Assembly (NCBI GenBank): GCA_024275095.1
Contig: JAJRZV010000122.1
Location: 1-11,510 of the forward strand
From: a bacterium
GTDB lineage: Bacteria > JAJRZV01
Direction: 5' to 3'
Length of the DNA: 11,510 bases
The notes under the pieces are model-generated. The model had not been told where the DNA came from. It did no database searches and worked only from the letters and a program-made list of their open reading frames with translations. The position numbers and the translations under genes were made by a program. The first letter of the stretch is position 1, and each line of letters starts with the position of its first letter. Shown here piece after piece: positions 1-8,747 of this stretch.

Positions 1-150
1 AAAGGAGTGCTCAGGGATGCCGGTAGACTTGTTTTAATTCTTGATCATTCTCGCGTTTTCAAAGAGAGGGCTGTTATAGCTCTTGAGGAATTAAAGAAAG
101 GTATAGAGGAGGTAAAAACCAGCAAAACAAAATCCAAGAAAGGCAAATGA
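1..150 (+). CDS. cheW: CheW-like coupling protein, C-terminal end only (5' end outside window)
   Basis: The frame is open from the first base to a TGA at 148-150 and gives the last 49 residues of a protein. The segment GRLVLILDHSRVF at about residues 9-21 of the fragment matches the final beta strand of CheW-fold domains, where CheW proteins usually read RLVILLD followed by a short helix. It is followed by a helix and a lysine-rich tail (KTSKTKSKKGK). CheW is a cytoplasmic adaptor linking receptor tips to the CheA kinase. The next gene, a chemoreceptor, starts 24 bases downstream, which fits a CheW in the same operon. The alternative is the C-terminal CheW-like (P5) domain of a CheA. The Arg-Leu just before the strand and the long charged tail favour CheW, but the fragment is too short to decide firmly. 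Confidence 0.7.
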   Translation, partial: KGVLRDAGRLVLILDHSRVFKERAVIALEELKKGIEEVKTSKTKSKKGK

Positions 151-174
151 CCAAAAAATTATCAGGAGATTGAC

Positions 175-2682
175 ATGGCTGAGAAGCTTTTTGGAAGGAG
201 AGATTTAAGAATTGAGTTGATTGCTGCAACTTACCTTTCATCCATTCTGGCACTTATATGCGTGGGTATTTATCTGGGAGCAGTGCTCAGGCTCGAACCC
301 CGTCAGTGGATCATTACTCCAATTGTGGCCGTTCTCATGTTTGGAGTTTTTGCCGCAATTTATGTGCTCAGGATCCTTTCAATGGCGTCTGAAATTCTTG
401 AATACAAGCGCAAGGGTAATGCTGTAAGAGTTGTCGAACTTTCTTTTTCTCTTCCCTGGAAGGCTGGAAAGCTTGCCTTTATCACCTGGATGGTAGGCGG
501 GTTGTTTGTCGCTATTATGCTCGTTGTCACAGCAGATTATACCTTTACTGAAGCGCTTATGGCTTACTACGGTGCGATTCTGGGCGGGGTAGTTGGCCCT
601 GTGTTTGCATATTTCTTTTTCAGAATGGTGATAAAAGCGCATATCCGGGAAGAGATAAAACAATTTTATATGGAAATGAAAGGCGAATACCCTCCAGGAG
701 AACCCATAAGATTGCGCAGGAAGCTGATGATTCCTTTTACACTCCTGGTGGCCCTCGTACTGGGATTCCTTTCCATTGTTTCGTATGTACTGGCCCGTGA
801 TTCCGTGCTCAGAAACGTGAAAAATTTGGGGCTTGCCAAGCTTTCACTTCTTGCAAAAGATGACGAAGGGGTGAAATACCTGGAAGAAGAAGGATGGAGG
901 CCTTTTTATCTGAATGGAGCGAAGAGCAACAGCAAGCTTTCCTCAGCGGTGTTGTCGGTGCTTAATTCTGCACCTCCGGGTCCAGGAGCCCACGTGGATT
1001 ATCGTACTGGCAATGTATATCTCTGGATAAAGAAGGGAGAAGCAATAAAGGGCGTGTATTATCCGTGGGAACGGATAAATAAAAGAGACCTGCGCAAAAT
1101 CGGGGCGATTTCTGTTTCGGTGATTATATTTTCTCTTCTTGTGGTTTCGGCTGTGGCATGGTTTGTGTCCAAGGACATCTCGGATACCATCACTGAAATG
1201 AAGGAGGGAATGAAAAAAATTACCATTGGAGACGTAGATGTATCTGTTCAGGTGCTCAGTGACGATGAAATGCAGGAGGCGATTGGCGGCTTTGTTGCAC
1301 TCCACAACAGGTTGAAAAAGGTGGTTACTGCAATTCATGAACTCAGCACACGTATCAGTGAGCGGGCGGTCAGGGTTGAGGATGTGTACAACCAGGCGAT
1401 TACTCGACTTTCGAAGAGTCTCGAGTTTTCCCGGAAGTCCCTCGCGGACCTTTCAGCGTTGAAAAAGAACATGGATGAATTGAAGAAGAACACCGAAATT
1501 TCCTCCAGGTCCGTGGACGAAATTTCATCTTCAGCGATTGAGATGGAAAGCAATATCCGCAGCGTGTTCGATATTATCGGAGATTTTATGGACAGGGTCT
1601 CACGGTCCATAGAGCTTATGGAGCACGTTCACGCGGAAATTGAGAACTTGCGGTCGTTTCTCAAGGATACATCCAGCGCGGCTTCTGCAGAAATGGATAC
1701 CGTCAATTCCCTCGAAGAGAGTTTGAAAGAGGTGGAAGCTCATATAAGAGAATCACATGCGAAAGCACTTCAGGTGATGGAAAACGCGGAAAAAGGTTCG
1801 GAAACTATTATGGAAACAATAGATATTATTCGCACCATTAAAGCCTTTGTGAACCAGATGATGGAAGTGATCGAAAGACTTCTTTCGCATTCAAAAGAGG
1901 TTGGGAACATCCTCTCTCTGATTGATGACCTGGCCGATGAGACCAATTTGCTTTCACTTAATGCCTCGATCATCGCTGCTCAGGCCGGAGAGCACGGAAG
2001 GGCATTTGCCGTTGTGGCTGACCAGGTAAGAGAACTGTCCGAGAGAACTTCCATATCCACGCGTGATGTCAGGCGGATACTGGAAGATATCATGGCTGCA
2101 ACAAGAAATGCACGTGAAATGATGGAAAAAGGAAACAAACAGGTCGAAGAAGGCGTACAGCGTGTGACCACCATGGAGCAGATGTTCAGAAAAATTATGG
2201 AGAGTTCACGTGAAGCAGCGTCTATTGCCGGGGAGGTACTGAAGTTCTCTTCGTCTCAGGTTGGAGCTGTGTCCAGTTCCTTAGAAAGGCTCACCACAGT
2301 AATGAAGTTGATGTCTGATGCCAGCGCGGCTATTGAGGACCTCTCGACAAACGCCCAGACTCTTCACCAGGATAATCAGTACATGAAATCCATGATTGAA
2401 AAAGTCATCAATGCTTCCGTAGAGCAGGAAAAGGGCGGAAAGGTTATTGCGCAGAATATAGAAAATATAGCGGATATGATAAAGTTCCTTGATCAGACTC
2501 TACAGAACGAAATAAAACTTGCTTCTTCTCTTCTTTCTTCAGGCCAGGGCACAGAACAGGAAATCAACAGGGCTTTGGAGGATGTAAGGCGGATAAAAGA
2601 GACTCTCTCCGAGATTGCAGCTGAAGCCAGTGCGCTTGCAGAGCAGACAGCTTTTGGAAGGAAAGACGAGGAAGAAGGATAA
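175..2682 (+). CDS. Methyl-accepting chemotaxis protein with six predicted membrane segments
   Basis: An 835-residue chemoreceptor. The ATG at 175 has AGGAG at 164-168, six bases upstream. Hydrophobic segments lie near residues 15-37, 45-68, 100-120, 127-152, 184-206 and 309-330. This looks like a four-helix membrane module followed by the usual receptor pair enclosing an extracytoplasmic stretch of only about 100 residues. A HAMP-like segment follows (about 331-384); it lacks the usual early proline and is degenerate. A long helical signalling region then runs to the end, with its hairpin tip around 583-610 ([16 protein letters not shown], then [20 protein letters not shown]). At the tip, Ile600 and Gln603 replace the usual Glu and Arg. 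The membrane-distal arms are each about 220-230 residues, far longer than in E. coli Tsr. The C-terminus (GRKDEEEG) has no NWETF-like CheR tether. The ligand is unknown; the membrane helices themselves may sense. Family assignment is sure. Confidence 0.95.
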   Translation: MAEKLFGRRDLRIELIAATYLSSILALICVGIYLGAVLRLEPRQWIITPIVAVLMFGVFAAIYVLRILSMASEILEYKRKGNAVRVVELSFSLPWKAGKLAFITWMVGGLFVAIMLVVTADYTFTEALMAYYGAILGGVVGPVFAYFFFRMVIKAHIREEIKQFYMEMKGEYPPGEPIRLRRKLMIPFTLLVALVLGFLSIVSYVLARDSVLRNVKNLGLAKLSLLAKDDEGVKYLEEEGWRPFYLNGAKSNSKLSSAVLSVLNSAPPGPGAHVDYRTGNVYLWIKKGEAIKGVYYPWERINKRDLRKIGAISVSVIIFSLLVVSAVAWFVSKDISDTITEMKEGMKKITIGDVDVSVQVLSDDEMQEAIGGFVALHNRLKKVVTAIHELSTRISERAVRVEDVYNQAITRLSKSLEFSRKSLADLSALKKNMDELKKNTEISSRSVDEISSSAIEMESNIRSVFDIIGDFMDRVSRSIELMEHVHAEIENLRSFLKDTSSAASAEMDTVNSLEESLKEVEAHIRESHAKALQVMENAEKGSETIMETIDIIRTIKAFVNQMMEVIERLLSHSKEVGNILSLIDDLADETNLLSLNASIIAAQAGEHGRAFAVVADQVRELSERTSISTRDVRRILEDIMAATRNAREMMEKGNKQVEEGVQRVTTMEQMFRKIMESSREAASIAGEVLKFSSSQVGAVSSSLERLTTVMKLMSDASAAIEDLSTNAQTLHQDNQYMKSMIEKVINASVEQEKGGKVIAQNIENIADMIKFLDQTLQNEIKLASSLLSSGQGTEQEINRALEDVRRIKETLSEIAAEASALAEQTAFGRKDEEEG

Positions 2683-2684
2683 GC

Positions 2685-2691
2685 AGGGAGG
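2685..2691 (+). promoter_or_regulatory. Ribosome binding site fixing the start of the second receptor
   Basis: AGGGAGG lies in the 13-base gap between the two receptor genes, four bases before the ATG at 2696. It supports that ATG over the longer in-frame ATG at 2615, which lies inside the preceding gene. Confidence 0.8.
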
Positions 2692-2695
2692 TATT

Positions 2696-4801
2696 ATGAG
2701 CATTCGAAAATTTGTACCTATAAGGACCAAGGTTTTCATGGTGGTTATTCCAGGGATGATACTGGTAACTCTGGTGACGGTATCTGTGGTTTTGTTTAAA
2801 GCACGAAGTGCTTTGTTTGTGCAGTTAGAGAGGAGGGCCATTGCGGTTGCCAAAAATTATGCTGCTTCAGCGGTGTTCGCCGTGGCTACCGGAGATACAG
2901 GTTACATTGACAGATTGACCAAGCGTTTTTTCGATGATCCTGATGTGATAGCAGTGGTGATTTCAGGCGCTGATAACAAAGTTGTGTACGAGAATTATCG
3001 CTCGGACGCTTATCGTGAAACTGTCCATCGTAATATTTTTTCAGATACTCAGACTGAAAAGGGTGCATTTACGCGTGCTGGAATCGTGTTTGCTGTAGAG
3101 AGCCTGAAGATTCAGGCGGGTGGAGAAGAGGGCGCCCTGGGTCTGGACCTCGGTGAGAGAAATCTGGGCAGGGTTTTCGTGATTTTTTCCACTACCAGGA
3201 TTAAGAAAGATTTTGCAGCGGTGCTTCTGTTTTCGTTAATCGTGGTGGCTGTGTTTGTGGCAGGAGGAGCTGGCACTGCAGCCGTGGCTATTGGGCGAAT
3301 ATTTCAACCTGTGAGGGAAATTGTTACAGGTTCCCAAAGTGTTGCAAGAGGTGATCTTACTGTGTCGCTTGGAATTGAAACCAATGACGAAATAGGAATC
3401 CTCGCCGAGAATTTTAACCGCATGGTCGAGCAGTTGAGGTCTGTAATTCAGCGCATGACGGAGATTGCCTCATCCATAAGTAAAGCGGTAACTGCTGCAC
3501 GCGAAATTTCTCAGACCGTAACAGAGGGATCTATGAAGCAGAAGGACTACATTCAGGAAATCGAAATAAGCATAGATAACATCAATACAGCGGCACATAA
3601 TATTGCCGAGAATACGGAAATTTTGAACTCTTCAGCGGAAGAGAGCGCATCTGCCATTTTGGAAATGAACGCATCGGTTGAAGAGGCTGCGGAGAACATG
3701 GAGAGGCTTTCCGGTGCAGTGGACGAAACCACGGTGTCCATTCAGGAGATGGCAGCGTCTATTAAACAGGTGGCAGATAATATTGTGAATCTTATGAGTG
3801 CTCTCCAGGATACTGCAAAGGCTGTCGAAGCAATTGATGAAAATATCTCCCAGATTGAACGAAATGCAGACGAAATGGCCAGAAGCAGTGAGCGCGTTAG
3901 GGAGAATGCCGGAGATGGTGAGCAGTCGCTCAGGCGCACGAAGGCACAGATGGATCGTATTAAAGTGACAGTGACGAATGTCAATCAGGCCATAGATGTG
4001 CTTAGTGACAGGGTCGGAGAAATTGGAAAGATTGTTAACGTAATAGATGACATCGCTGAACAGACAAATCTGCTGGCACTTAACGCCGCCATCATTGCTG
4101 CCCAGTCCGGTGAACGTGGAAAGGGTTTTTCGGTGGTGGCCGACAACATAAAGGAACTTTCCGACAGAACCTCGGAGTCCACGAAAGAAATTAACGCGCT
4201 CATAGAGGGTATTAATGAAGAAATGTCCAATGTGATTCGAGCTGTTGCAGAAGGAATTGAGACTGTCGAGGAAGGGGTGAAAATGGTTTCCGAGGCTTCT
4301 GAATTGCTCACCGAGATCACCAGGAGCGCCGAAGAGTCCTACAAGAGGTCAGTGGATATTGCCCGTTCCACCAAGGAGCAGGCCCGTGCTTCGAGTGATG
4401 CTGCCAAGTCTACAAAGGTGATTTCCGAAATGGCGATGGAGATACAGCGCGCCATCAACGAACAGGCCAAGGGAAGCGACATGATCCGCAACGCTGCCGA
4501 GCGGATGAAGGAAATATCAGACTTTGTAAAGGGTTCAATGACCGAATTGCTCAAGTCCGGTCGCCAGGTTGGGCAGCTTATCGAGAATATTAGTGAAATG
4601 GTTAAGTTTATTGCTGAGGCAACAAAAGAGCAGAGCGGACGTACAAAAGTGGTTTCAGAAAAGGTTGACGAGATCCTCAACGTATCGGATAAGAACATAG
4701 AGGTGGCTCAAAATCTCAGAAAGTCTGTGGAAGAATTGATGGACAGGTCCACAGAGATGGGTGAGATAACCAAAACTTTTAAAATCAGGAGGAAAGCATG
4801 A
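2696..4801 (+). CDS. Methyl-accepting chemotaxis protein with single periplasmic sensor domain
   Basis: A 701-residue chemoreceptor with the classic layout: membrane helix near 12-34, extracytoplasmic domain about 35-172, second helix about 173-199, HAMP about 199-250 (Pro205 and the [13 protein letters not shown] motif are present), then a long signalling coiled coil. I chose the ATG at 2696 because GGGAGG at 2686-2691 sits four bases ahead of it. An upstream in-frame ATG at 2615 would add 27 basic residues that overlap the previous gene and precede the membrane helix. The hairpin tip is at about 450-480 ([36 protein letters not shown]) with Ile467 and Gln470 where most receptors have Glu and Arg. 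Paired acidic or glutamine residues among Ala/Ser near 310-350 are candidate methylation sites for CheR/CheB. The sensor domain resembles CHASE8 or single-Cache types (a helical part, then [20 protein letters not shown]), ligand unknown. The C-terminus (FKIRRKA) carries no CheR-binding pentapeptide. Confidence 0.95.
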   Translation: MSIRKFVPIRTKVFMVVIPGMILVTLVTVSVVLFKARSALFVQLERRAIAVAKNYAASAVFAVATGDTGYIDRLTKRFFDDPDVIAVVISGADNKVVYENYRSDAYRETVHRNIFSDTQTEKGAFTRAGIVFAVESLKIQAGGEEGALGLDLGERNLGRVFVIFSTTRIKKDFAAVLLFSLIVVAVFVAGGAGTAAVAIGRIFQPVREIVTGSQSVARGDLTVSLGIETNDEIGILAENFNRMVEQLRSVIQRMTEIASSISKAVTAAREISQTVTEGSMKQKDYIQEIEISIDNINTAAHNIAENTEILNSSAEESASAILEMNASVEEAAENMERLSGAVDETTVSIQEMAASIKQVADNIVNLMSALQDTAKAVEAIDENISQIERNADEMARSSERVRENAGDGEQSLRRTKAQMDRIKVTVTNVNQAIDVLSDRVGEIGKIVNVIDDIAEQTNLLALNAAIIAAQSGERGKGFSVVADNIKELSDRTSESTKEINALIEGINEEMSNVIRAVAEGIETVEEGVKMVSEASELLTEITRSAEESYKRSVDIARSTKEQARASSDAAKSTKVISEMAMEIQRAINEQAKGSDMIRNAAERMKEISDFVKGSMTELLKSGRQVGQLIENISEMVKFIAEATKEQSGRTKVVSEKVDEILNVSDKNIEVAQNLRKSVEELMDRSTEMGEITKTFKIRRKA

Positions 4802-5826
4802 AGGTGAAATGTCCCAAGTGTGGAGCACTTTATCAGATTGATCCCTCTCGGATCGCCAAAGACGTTGTAAAGCTCCGGTGTAAAAAGTGTGGCTCGATTT
4901 TCGGAGTGAGAATAAAAAGAGCAGCTCCGTCTCAGCAACAAGAAGTTAAGGCCCCGCCCGTTGAGAAACCGGCTCCTCCACCTCCACCCCCACGGACGGT
5001 ACTTCTTGGAATAGAAGACCCCGAACGTCTTGAGGAAGTAGCTAAAGCACTTGAAACTGCGAGGTTTACAGTAAAGAGGGCAACCGATGGACTCCAGGTG
5101 CTCGATGTGTTGAGCGCGGAAAAACCGGATGCGCTTGTTCTTGACGTGGTACTACCCAAAGTATTTGGATTTGAGATTTCGGAACTGGTGCGTAAAAGAG
5201 AAAGTTTAAAAGATCTCAGAATTGTTCTTATCAGTACTTACAACAAAGAAAAATACGTTCGGCCCGCCCAGGAAAATTATGGCGCGGATGCCTTCGTGGA
5301 CCCCAAACACGTGGTGGAACGACTACCGGGCATGCTGAGGCAGTTGCTTGGGGACGTCTCTGCTCCTGAAAAACCGACGCCCGAAGCTCCTGCTCCGTCT
5401 CCGCCAAAACCTGAGGCTCCTCAGCCTGCTCCTGCTGCACAACCATCTCAACCTGAAGCTCCTCCGGAGCCATCTCCCCCACCGTCTCCGCCTTCACAGG
5501 TCAGCGCAACAAAACTTATGCAGGAGCAGGCAAGAGAAGTGGAAGAAGAATTTCCCGACCTTTCCCCTGAACAGCGCAAGGAAGTGGAAAAGGCCAAACG
5601 ACTTGCACGCCTGATTGTCAGTGATATTCTTCTATATAATCCTGACAAGGTAGAACAGGGCGTTAAGTCCGGAACTTTTTTTACATTACTCGAAAAAGAT
5701 ATCGAAGATGGACGTAAATTATTTGAAGAACGTGTACCAGAGTGGATCAGACAGCGGTGGGATTTTCTGACAGAAGAATTGAACAGACTTATTGAACGAA
5801 AGAAAGCAGAGTACGGAATCTCTTAA
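4798..5826 (+). CDS. Zinc-ribbon / receiver fusion protein with conserved-looking C-terminal helical domain
   Basis: A 342-residue cytoplasmic protein of four parts. Residues 1-38 are an MJ0042-type zinc ribbon, with Cys5, Cys8, Cys28 and Cys31 as the likely zinc ligands. A proline-rich linker follows (51-65). Residues 66-184 form a response-regulator receiver fold: acidic pair Glu73-Asp74, phospho-acceptor Asp116 in [14 protein letters not shown], and Ser146/Thr147. The usual Lys-Pro after the fifth strand is replaced by DPK (168-170). A second long Pro/Ala-rich linker spans 187-234. The C-terminal domain (about 238-342) is highly charged and helical, with [16 protein letters not shown] at 266-281 and [22 protein letters not shown] at 292-313 as its most family-like part. 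The start ATG overlaps the receptor stop (ATGA), with AGGAGG at 4787-4792, so it is translationally coupled to it. The role is not established; a phosphorylation-controlled adaptor or phosphate sink for CheA is plausible. Domain calls are firm, function is inference. Confidence 0.88.
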   Translation: MKVKCPKCGALYQIDPSRIAKDVVKLRCKKCGSIFGVRIKRAAPSQQQEVKAPPVEKPAPPPPPPRTVLLGIEDPERLEEVAKALETARFTVKRATDGLQVLDVLSAEKPDALVLDVVLPKVFGFEISELVRKRESLKDLRIVLISTYNKEKYVRPAQENYGADAFVDPKHVVERLPGMLRQLLGDVSAPEKPTPEAPAPSPPKPEAPQPAPAAQPSQPEAPPEPSPPPSPPSQVSATKLMQEQAREVEEEFPDLSPEQRKEVEKAKRLARLIVSDILLYNPDKVEQGVKSGTFFTLLEKDIEDGRKLFEERVPEWIRQRWDFLTEELNRLIERKKAEYGIS

Positions 5827-5849
5827 CATTACGGATGTGTTGATTGTTT

Positions 5850-7784
5850 ATGGATTCTGCGGCACTCAAAGAGTTGTTAAGTAGCAGCGATGAAAATGCA
5901 CGGGTAAATGCAGCAGCCCGGCTGAGATTTTTGCCCCGTGATGAAGCACAGGAACTTTTTGCTGTGGCACTCTCGGACAGTGCAGTACGTGTGCGTAAAG
6001 CAGCTGAGGAGAGTTTCAAAATTGGAATTTCCAGTAAGGACCTCCCGTTGCTTTTTCAATGGCTCGGCAATCATGAAAACGCCAACCTTCGTACGGCGGC
6101 ATTTGAAATGCTCCGCGATTGTAGAGATATTCTGCTTTCAGGAATTGTTGCAAAAAGCCGATCGAAAGATTCAGAAATTCGCAAGTTTTGTGCAGACCTT
6201 TTGTGTGGTGTTACCGACGCAAAAGGTGTAGAGGCTCTCAAGAATCTTCTTGAAGATAGAGATTTAAACGTTCGCGTTGCTGCTGCCGAATCCCTCGCTG
6301 CAACAGGTCTTCCAGATGCAAAAGATGCCATTTTGAAGCGTTTGAAGGTTCTGCAGGACCCGTATGAGATATTTTCTTTTATGGAAGCTCTGAGGTTTCT
6401 TGGTGAAAAGGGGCTTAAACTTCCGGTAGGTAAGTGGCTGAACAGGTTTGTACAGAACGCAGTCCTTCGCAAGGCGGTAATTCATTATCTCGGCTCCAGC
6501 AGAAACGCATCTGCTGTCTCGTGTTTAGCTGACATATTTAACCAGTACCCTGAAGATATACTGGATGTGGCGCGGAGTCTTGTGAGATTGAAAAGCACGC
6601 TGAAGAGTTTTCCTGCCGGGAAGGAACTGGCGCGAAAGTTCAAGCTCAAGAAGAATGTAGCAGAGATTCTTCTTGAGAAAGCAAAAGATATGAAACGTGA
6701 GGAAATCCTTGATATTATGAATTTTGCGATTCTCACTTCTAATGCTCGTCACCTCTTGTCACTTGCGCTTTCACCTGGTTTCACATTCGAGGATCAGAGT
6801 ATAGTTGCCGAATTTTTTGCAACAGCAGGCCCATCAGCTCTCCAATGGGCGGAAGAGAGAACCGATATGCTCAGTCCCGTGGTGGCAGCAGCCGCGGCTC
6901 TTTCCATGGGGATGATGAAATCGCCGACTGTAAGAAAAAAACTTGTAAATGAACTGAAACATATTCTTACATCACATTCTGTTGCTGATTACTTGCTGAC
7001 TGCTTATTTGCAAGCCGGAAAAATTGCTCCTTCGCCTGAGATTGCGGAACTCTTATGCAAAAAGTGTTCCAGCCTCAGTGAAGAGGCTATGGAAGCAGCG
7101 GCCGAGTATTTTCGAAGTATGGGGAAAAAACTGCGATATTCGCCCAGGCTGTTTAAACGCCTTAAAGAAATATGTACTGGCAGGTGCGCAGTGTTTCTCG
7201 CTTACTTTGTGGAAGGAGGCCCACCTGAAAAGGTGAGAGAGGCACTGGAAATTTTTCTCAAGCACGATGATCCCGCTATAAGAGCAAAGGCTGTGGAAGT
7301 TCTTGGTCCCTGGATGGAAGAATATCCGGATTCCCTCGCACCGTTTTTTAATGACGAAAATGAAGATGTACGCATCAGTGCTATAAGTTCTATTTCCAGG
7401 TGGAAAGGTGACCAGGCACGCAGGTACCTTGCGTGTGCATTGCGCGATGAAAGCGAGATGGTCAGGGCGAGAGCAGTAGACACCGCTGCAATGATGAAGA
7501 AGTTAAAGTTGAAGGAGAAAATGAATATTCTTAAGGTGGCGTTGAGTGATCCATCTCCATACGTGGCCATTTCTGCTATTGCAACGATTAAGCACATAAC
7601 ACAAAGTCGAGAGGAGGCGTGCTTGAGTTTGATAGAAGCATTGTATCATCCTGTAGAAGACGTGGTTGTTGAAGCTGCCCGTGAGATGAGTTCTTGTCTG
7701 GAACACCCCAAAGTAAGGGAAGCGCTTAAAGAGGCTGCTCAACGGAATGAACGCGTGCGCGCAATTGTGGATAATCTTTTGTGA
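5850..7784 (+). CDS. HEAT-repeat protein (PBS-lyase-like repeats)
   Basis: A 644-residue soluble, all-helical protein with no signal peptide or membrane segment. Repeats of roughly 30-40 residues with the HEAT signature (Asp, Val-Arg, Ala, then Leu) are clear at the N-terminus (about 8-180, for example DSAVRVRKAAEESF and DRDLNVRVAAAESLAATG). They are clear again at the C-terminus (about 458-644, for example DPAIRAKAVEVLGPW, NEDVRISAISSISRW and SEMVRARAVDTAA). The middle, about 185-455, is helical but the repeats are too diverged to count by eye. HEAT solenoids are protein-binding scaffolds; no enzymatic residues are seen. The gene lies 23 bases after the zinc-ribbon gene and before cheR, so it probably belongs to the chemosensory complex, partner unknown. 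The start is uncertain: ATG 5850 is chosen, but TTG 5844 is in frame. A stop at 5841-5843 limits the options, and no strong Shine-Dalgarno site precedes either. Confidence 0.88.
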   Translation: MDSAALKELLSSSDENARVNAAARLRFLPRDEAQELFAVALSDSAVRVRKAAEESFKIGISSKDLPLLFQWLGNHENANLRTAAFEMLRDCRDILLSGIVAKSRSKDSEIRKFCADLLCGVTDAKGVEALKNLLEDRDLNVRVAAAESLAATGLPDAKDAILKRLKVLQDPYEIFSFMEALRFLGEKGLKLPVGKWLNRFVQNAVLRKAVIHYLGSSRNASAVSCLADIFNQYPEDILDVARSLVRLKSTLKSFPAGKELARKFKLKKNVAEILLEKAKDMKREEILDIMNFAILTSNARHLLSLALSPGFTFEDQSIVAEFFATAGPSALQWAEERTDMLSPVVAAAAALSMGMMKSPTVRKKLVNELKHILTSHSVADYLLTAYLQAGKIAPSPEIAELLCKKCSSLSEEAMEAAAEYFRSMGKKLRYSPRLFKRLKEICTGRCAVFLAYFVEGGPPEKVREALEIFLKHDDPAIRAKAVEVLGPWMEEYPDSLAPFFNDENEDVRISAISSISRWKGDQARRYLACALRDESEMVRARAVDTAAMMKKLKLKEKMNILKVALSDPSPYVAISAIATIKHITQSREEACLSLIEALYHPVEDVVVEAAREMSSCLEHPKVREALKEAAQRNERVRAIVDNLL

Positions 7785-7862
7785 CATGGAAGGAGCGGAA
7801 ATTCTGAAAAAACGGAAGAGAAAAAATCATATAAATCGAATGAATCCTGAGAGTGTTTTTAG
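7785..7862 (+). other. 78-base gap before cheR with a possible 26-codon coupling ORF
   Basis: This gap is longer than most in the operon. It contains a short open frame from ATG 7786 to TGA 7864-7866, giving a basic peptide MEGAEILKKRKRKNHINR and eight more residues. Its stop overlaps the cheR ATG as ATGA. AAGGAG at 7790-7795 lies inside the frame, five and eight bases before possible ATT/CTG starts, not before the ATG. A TATAAA at 7830-7835 resembles a -10 box but has no fitting -35 box. Nothing here proves expression; the frame may be chance. Confidence 0.25.
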
Positions 7863-8747
7863 ATGATTCAGTCTTCTTCTTATCAAAACAGGTTCTCCCA
7901 GAAAGATTTTGAGGATTTAAAAAATTTTATAGAAGAGTGGTGCGGTATTGAGTTCAGCGAAAACAACAGGTACATCCTTGAACGACGCGTACAAACTCGG
8001 ATTGAGGCTTTGAAATTAAAAAGTCCCAGGGATTATTACTTTTTTATTCGCTATTCCCCGAAACGTCACGAAGAAGTTGAAAAACTTATTAATATTCTCA
8101 CCACGAACGAGACGTACTTTTTTAGGGAAAAACATCAATTGAAAGCCTTTAGTGAAGAAATTTTACCTGAACTACACAGGAATAACAGGGAGTCCAGAAG
8201 TTTACGCGTCTGGTCCGCGGGATGTTCCACAGGAGAGGAGCCTTACACCATCGCTATTCTTATTATAGAAAGCAAGCTCTTCCATAACTGGAACGTGGAA
8301 ATATTTGCCACGGATATCAACACGGAGGTGCTTCAGCATGCACGTGAAGCTGTTTACACCGTAAAGTCATTTCGAGATACCGAGCAGAGATATCTTCGGG
8401 ATTTTTTTGACAAACTGGATGGCGGCCGTTATGTGGTCAAACCGGAAGTGAGAAGTCTTGTTAATTTTGGAAAATTGAACCTTCTTGATACAGGACGCAT
8501 ACGAATGCTGCCTCGCTTTGATGTCATTTTTTGTAGAAACGTGCTCATTTACTTTACACAGGAGGCCAAGAAAAAGGTGTCTACTGCGTTTTTTGACTCA
8601 CTCAAAGATGGTGGCTATCTTCTCCTGGGACACGCAGAATCGTTAATTAATATTTCCAGTGATTTTGAACTTGTACATTTTAAGAATGATATTGTATACC
8701 GTAAACCCAGGCGGGGGGAGGATGAAGAGACGAGTTCTCGTTGTTGA
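7863..8747 (+). CDS. cheR: Chemotaxis protein methyltransferase CheR
   Basis: A 294-residue S-adenosylmethionine-dependent enzyme that methylates glutamates on receptors, here presumably the two receptors upstream. The N-terminal helical domain spans about 1-100 and ends in the family motif LTTNETYFFRE. The methyltransferase domain begins with the SAM-binding motif WSAGCSTGEEPY at 117-128 and continues with FATDIN, FDVIFCRNVLIYF and the final GGYLLLGHAES motif. The beta-subdomain loop (FDKLDGGRYVV) is about three residues shorter than in Salmonella CheR, as I recall that sequence. This is the form linked to pentapeptide-independent enzymes, and neither receptor here has a C-terminal pentapeptide. 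The start is fixed by a TAG in frame directly before the ATG; only a weak GAGAG at 7849-7853 serves as ribosome site. The 3' end overlaps cheB by 26 bases. Confidence 0.97.
   Translation: MIQSSSYQNRFSQKDFEDLKNFIEEWCGIEFSENNRYILERRVQTRIEALKLKSPRDYYFFIRYSPKRHEEVEKLINILTTNETYFFREKHQLKAFSEEILPELHRNNRESRSLRVWSAGCSTGEEPYTIAILIIESKLFHNWNVEIFATDINTEVLQHAREAVYTVKSFRDTEQRYLRDFFDKLDGGRYVVKPEVRSLVNFGKLNLLDTGRIRMLPRFDVIFCRNVLIYFTQEAKKKVSTAFFDSLKDGGYLLLGHAESLINISSDFELVHFKNDIVYRKPRRGEDEETSSRC
8713..8721 (+). promoter_or_regulatory. Strong ribosome binding site of cheB inside cheR
   Basis: A run of six G followed by AGG lies immediately before ATG 8722. The frame stays open upstream to an ATG at 8659, but that would add 21 hydrophobic residues ahead of the receiver domain, so 8722 is the likely start. 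Confidence 0.7.

Noticed and set aside
943-1338. 131-codon reverse-strand ORF inside the first receptor
   Set aside because: It is a shadow of a clear receptor gene, with a composition (rich in His, Asn, Cys) unlike a real protein.
4978-5000. Proline-codon tract (CCT/CCA/CCC) as a DNA repeat or slippage site
   Set aside because: It encodes a normal flexible linker in an intact frame, and no frame disruption is seen.
5231-5497. Long reverse-strand and alternate-frame ORFs over the proline-rich linkers
   Set aside because: They arise from the repetitive CCT/CCG codons of the linker, have no ribosome site and resemble no family.
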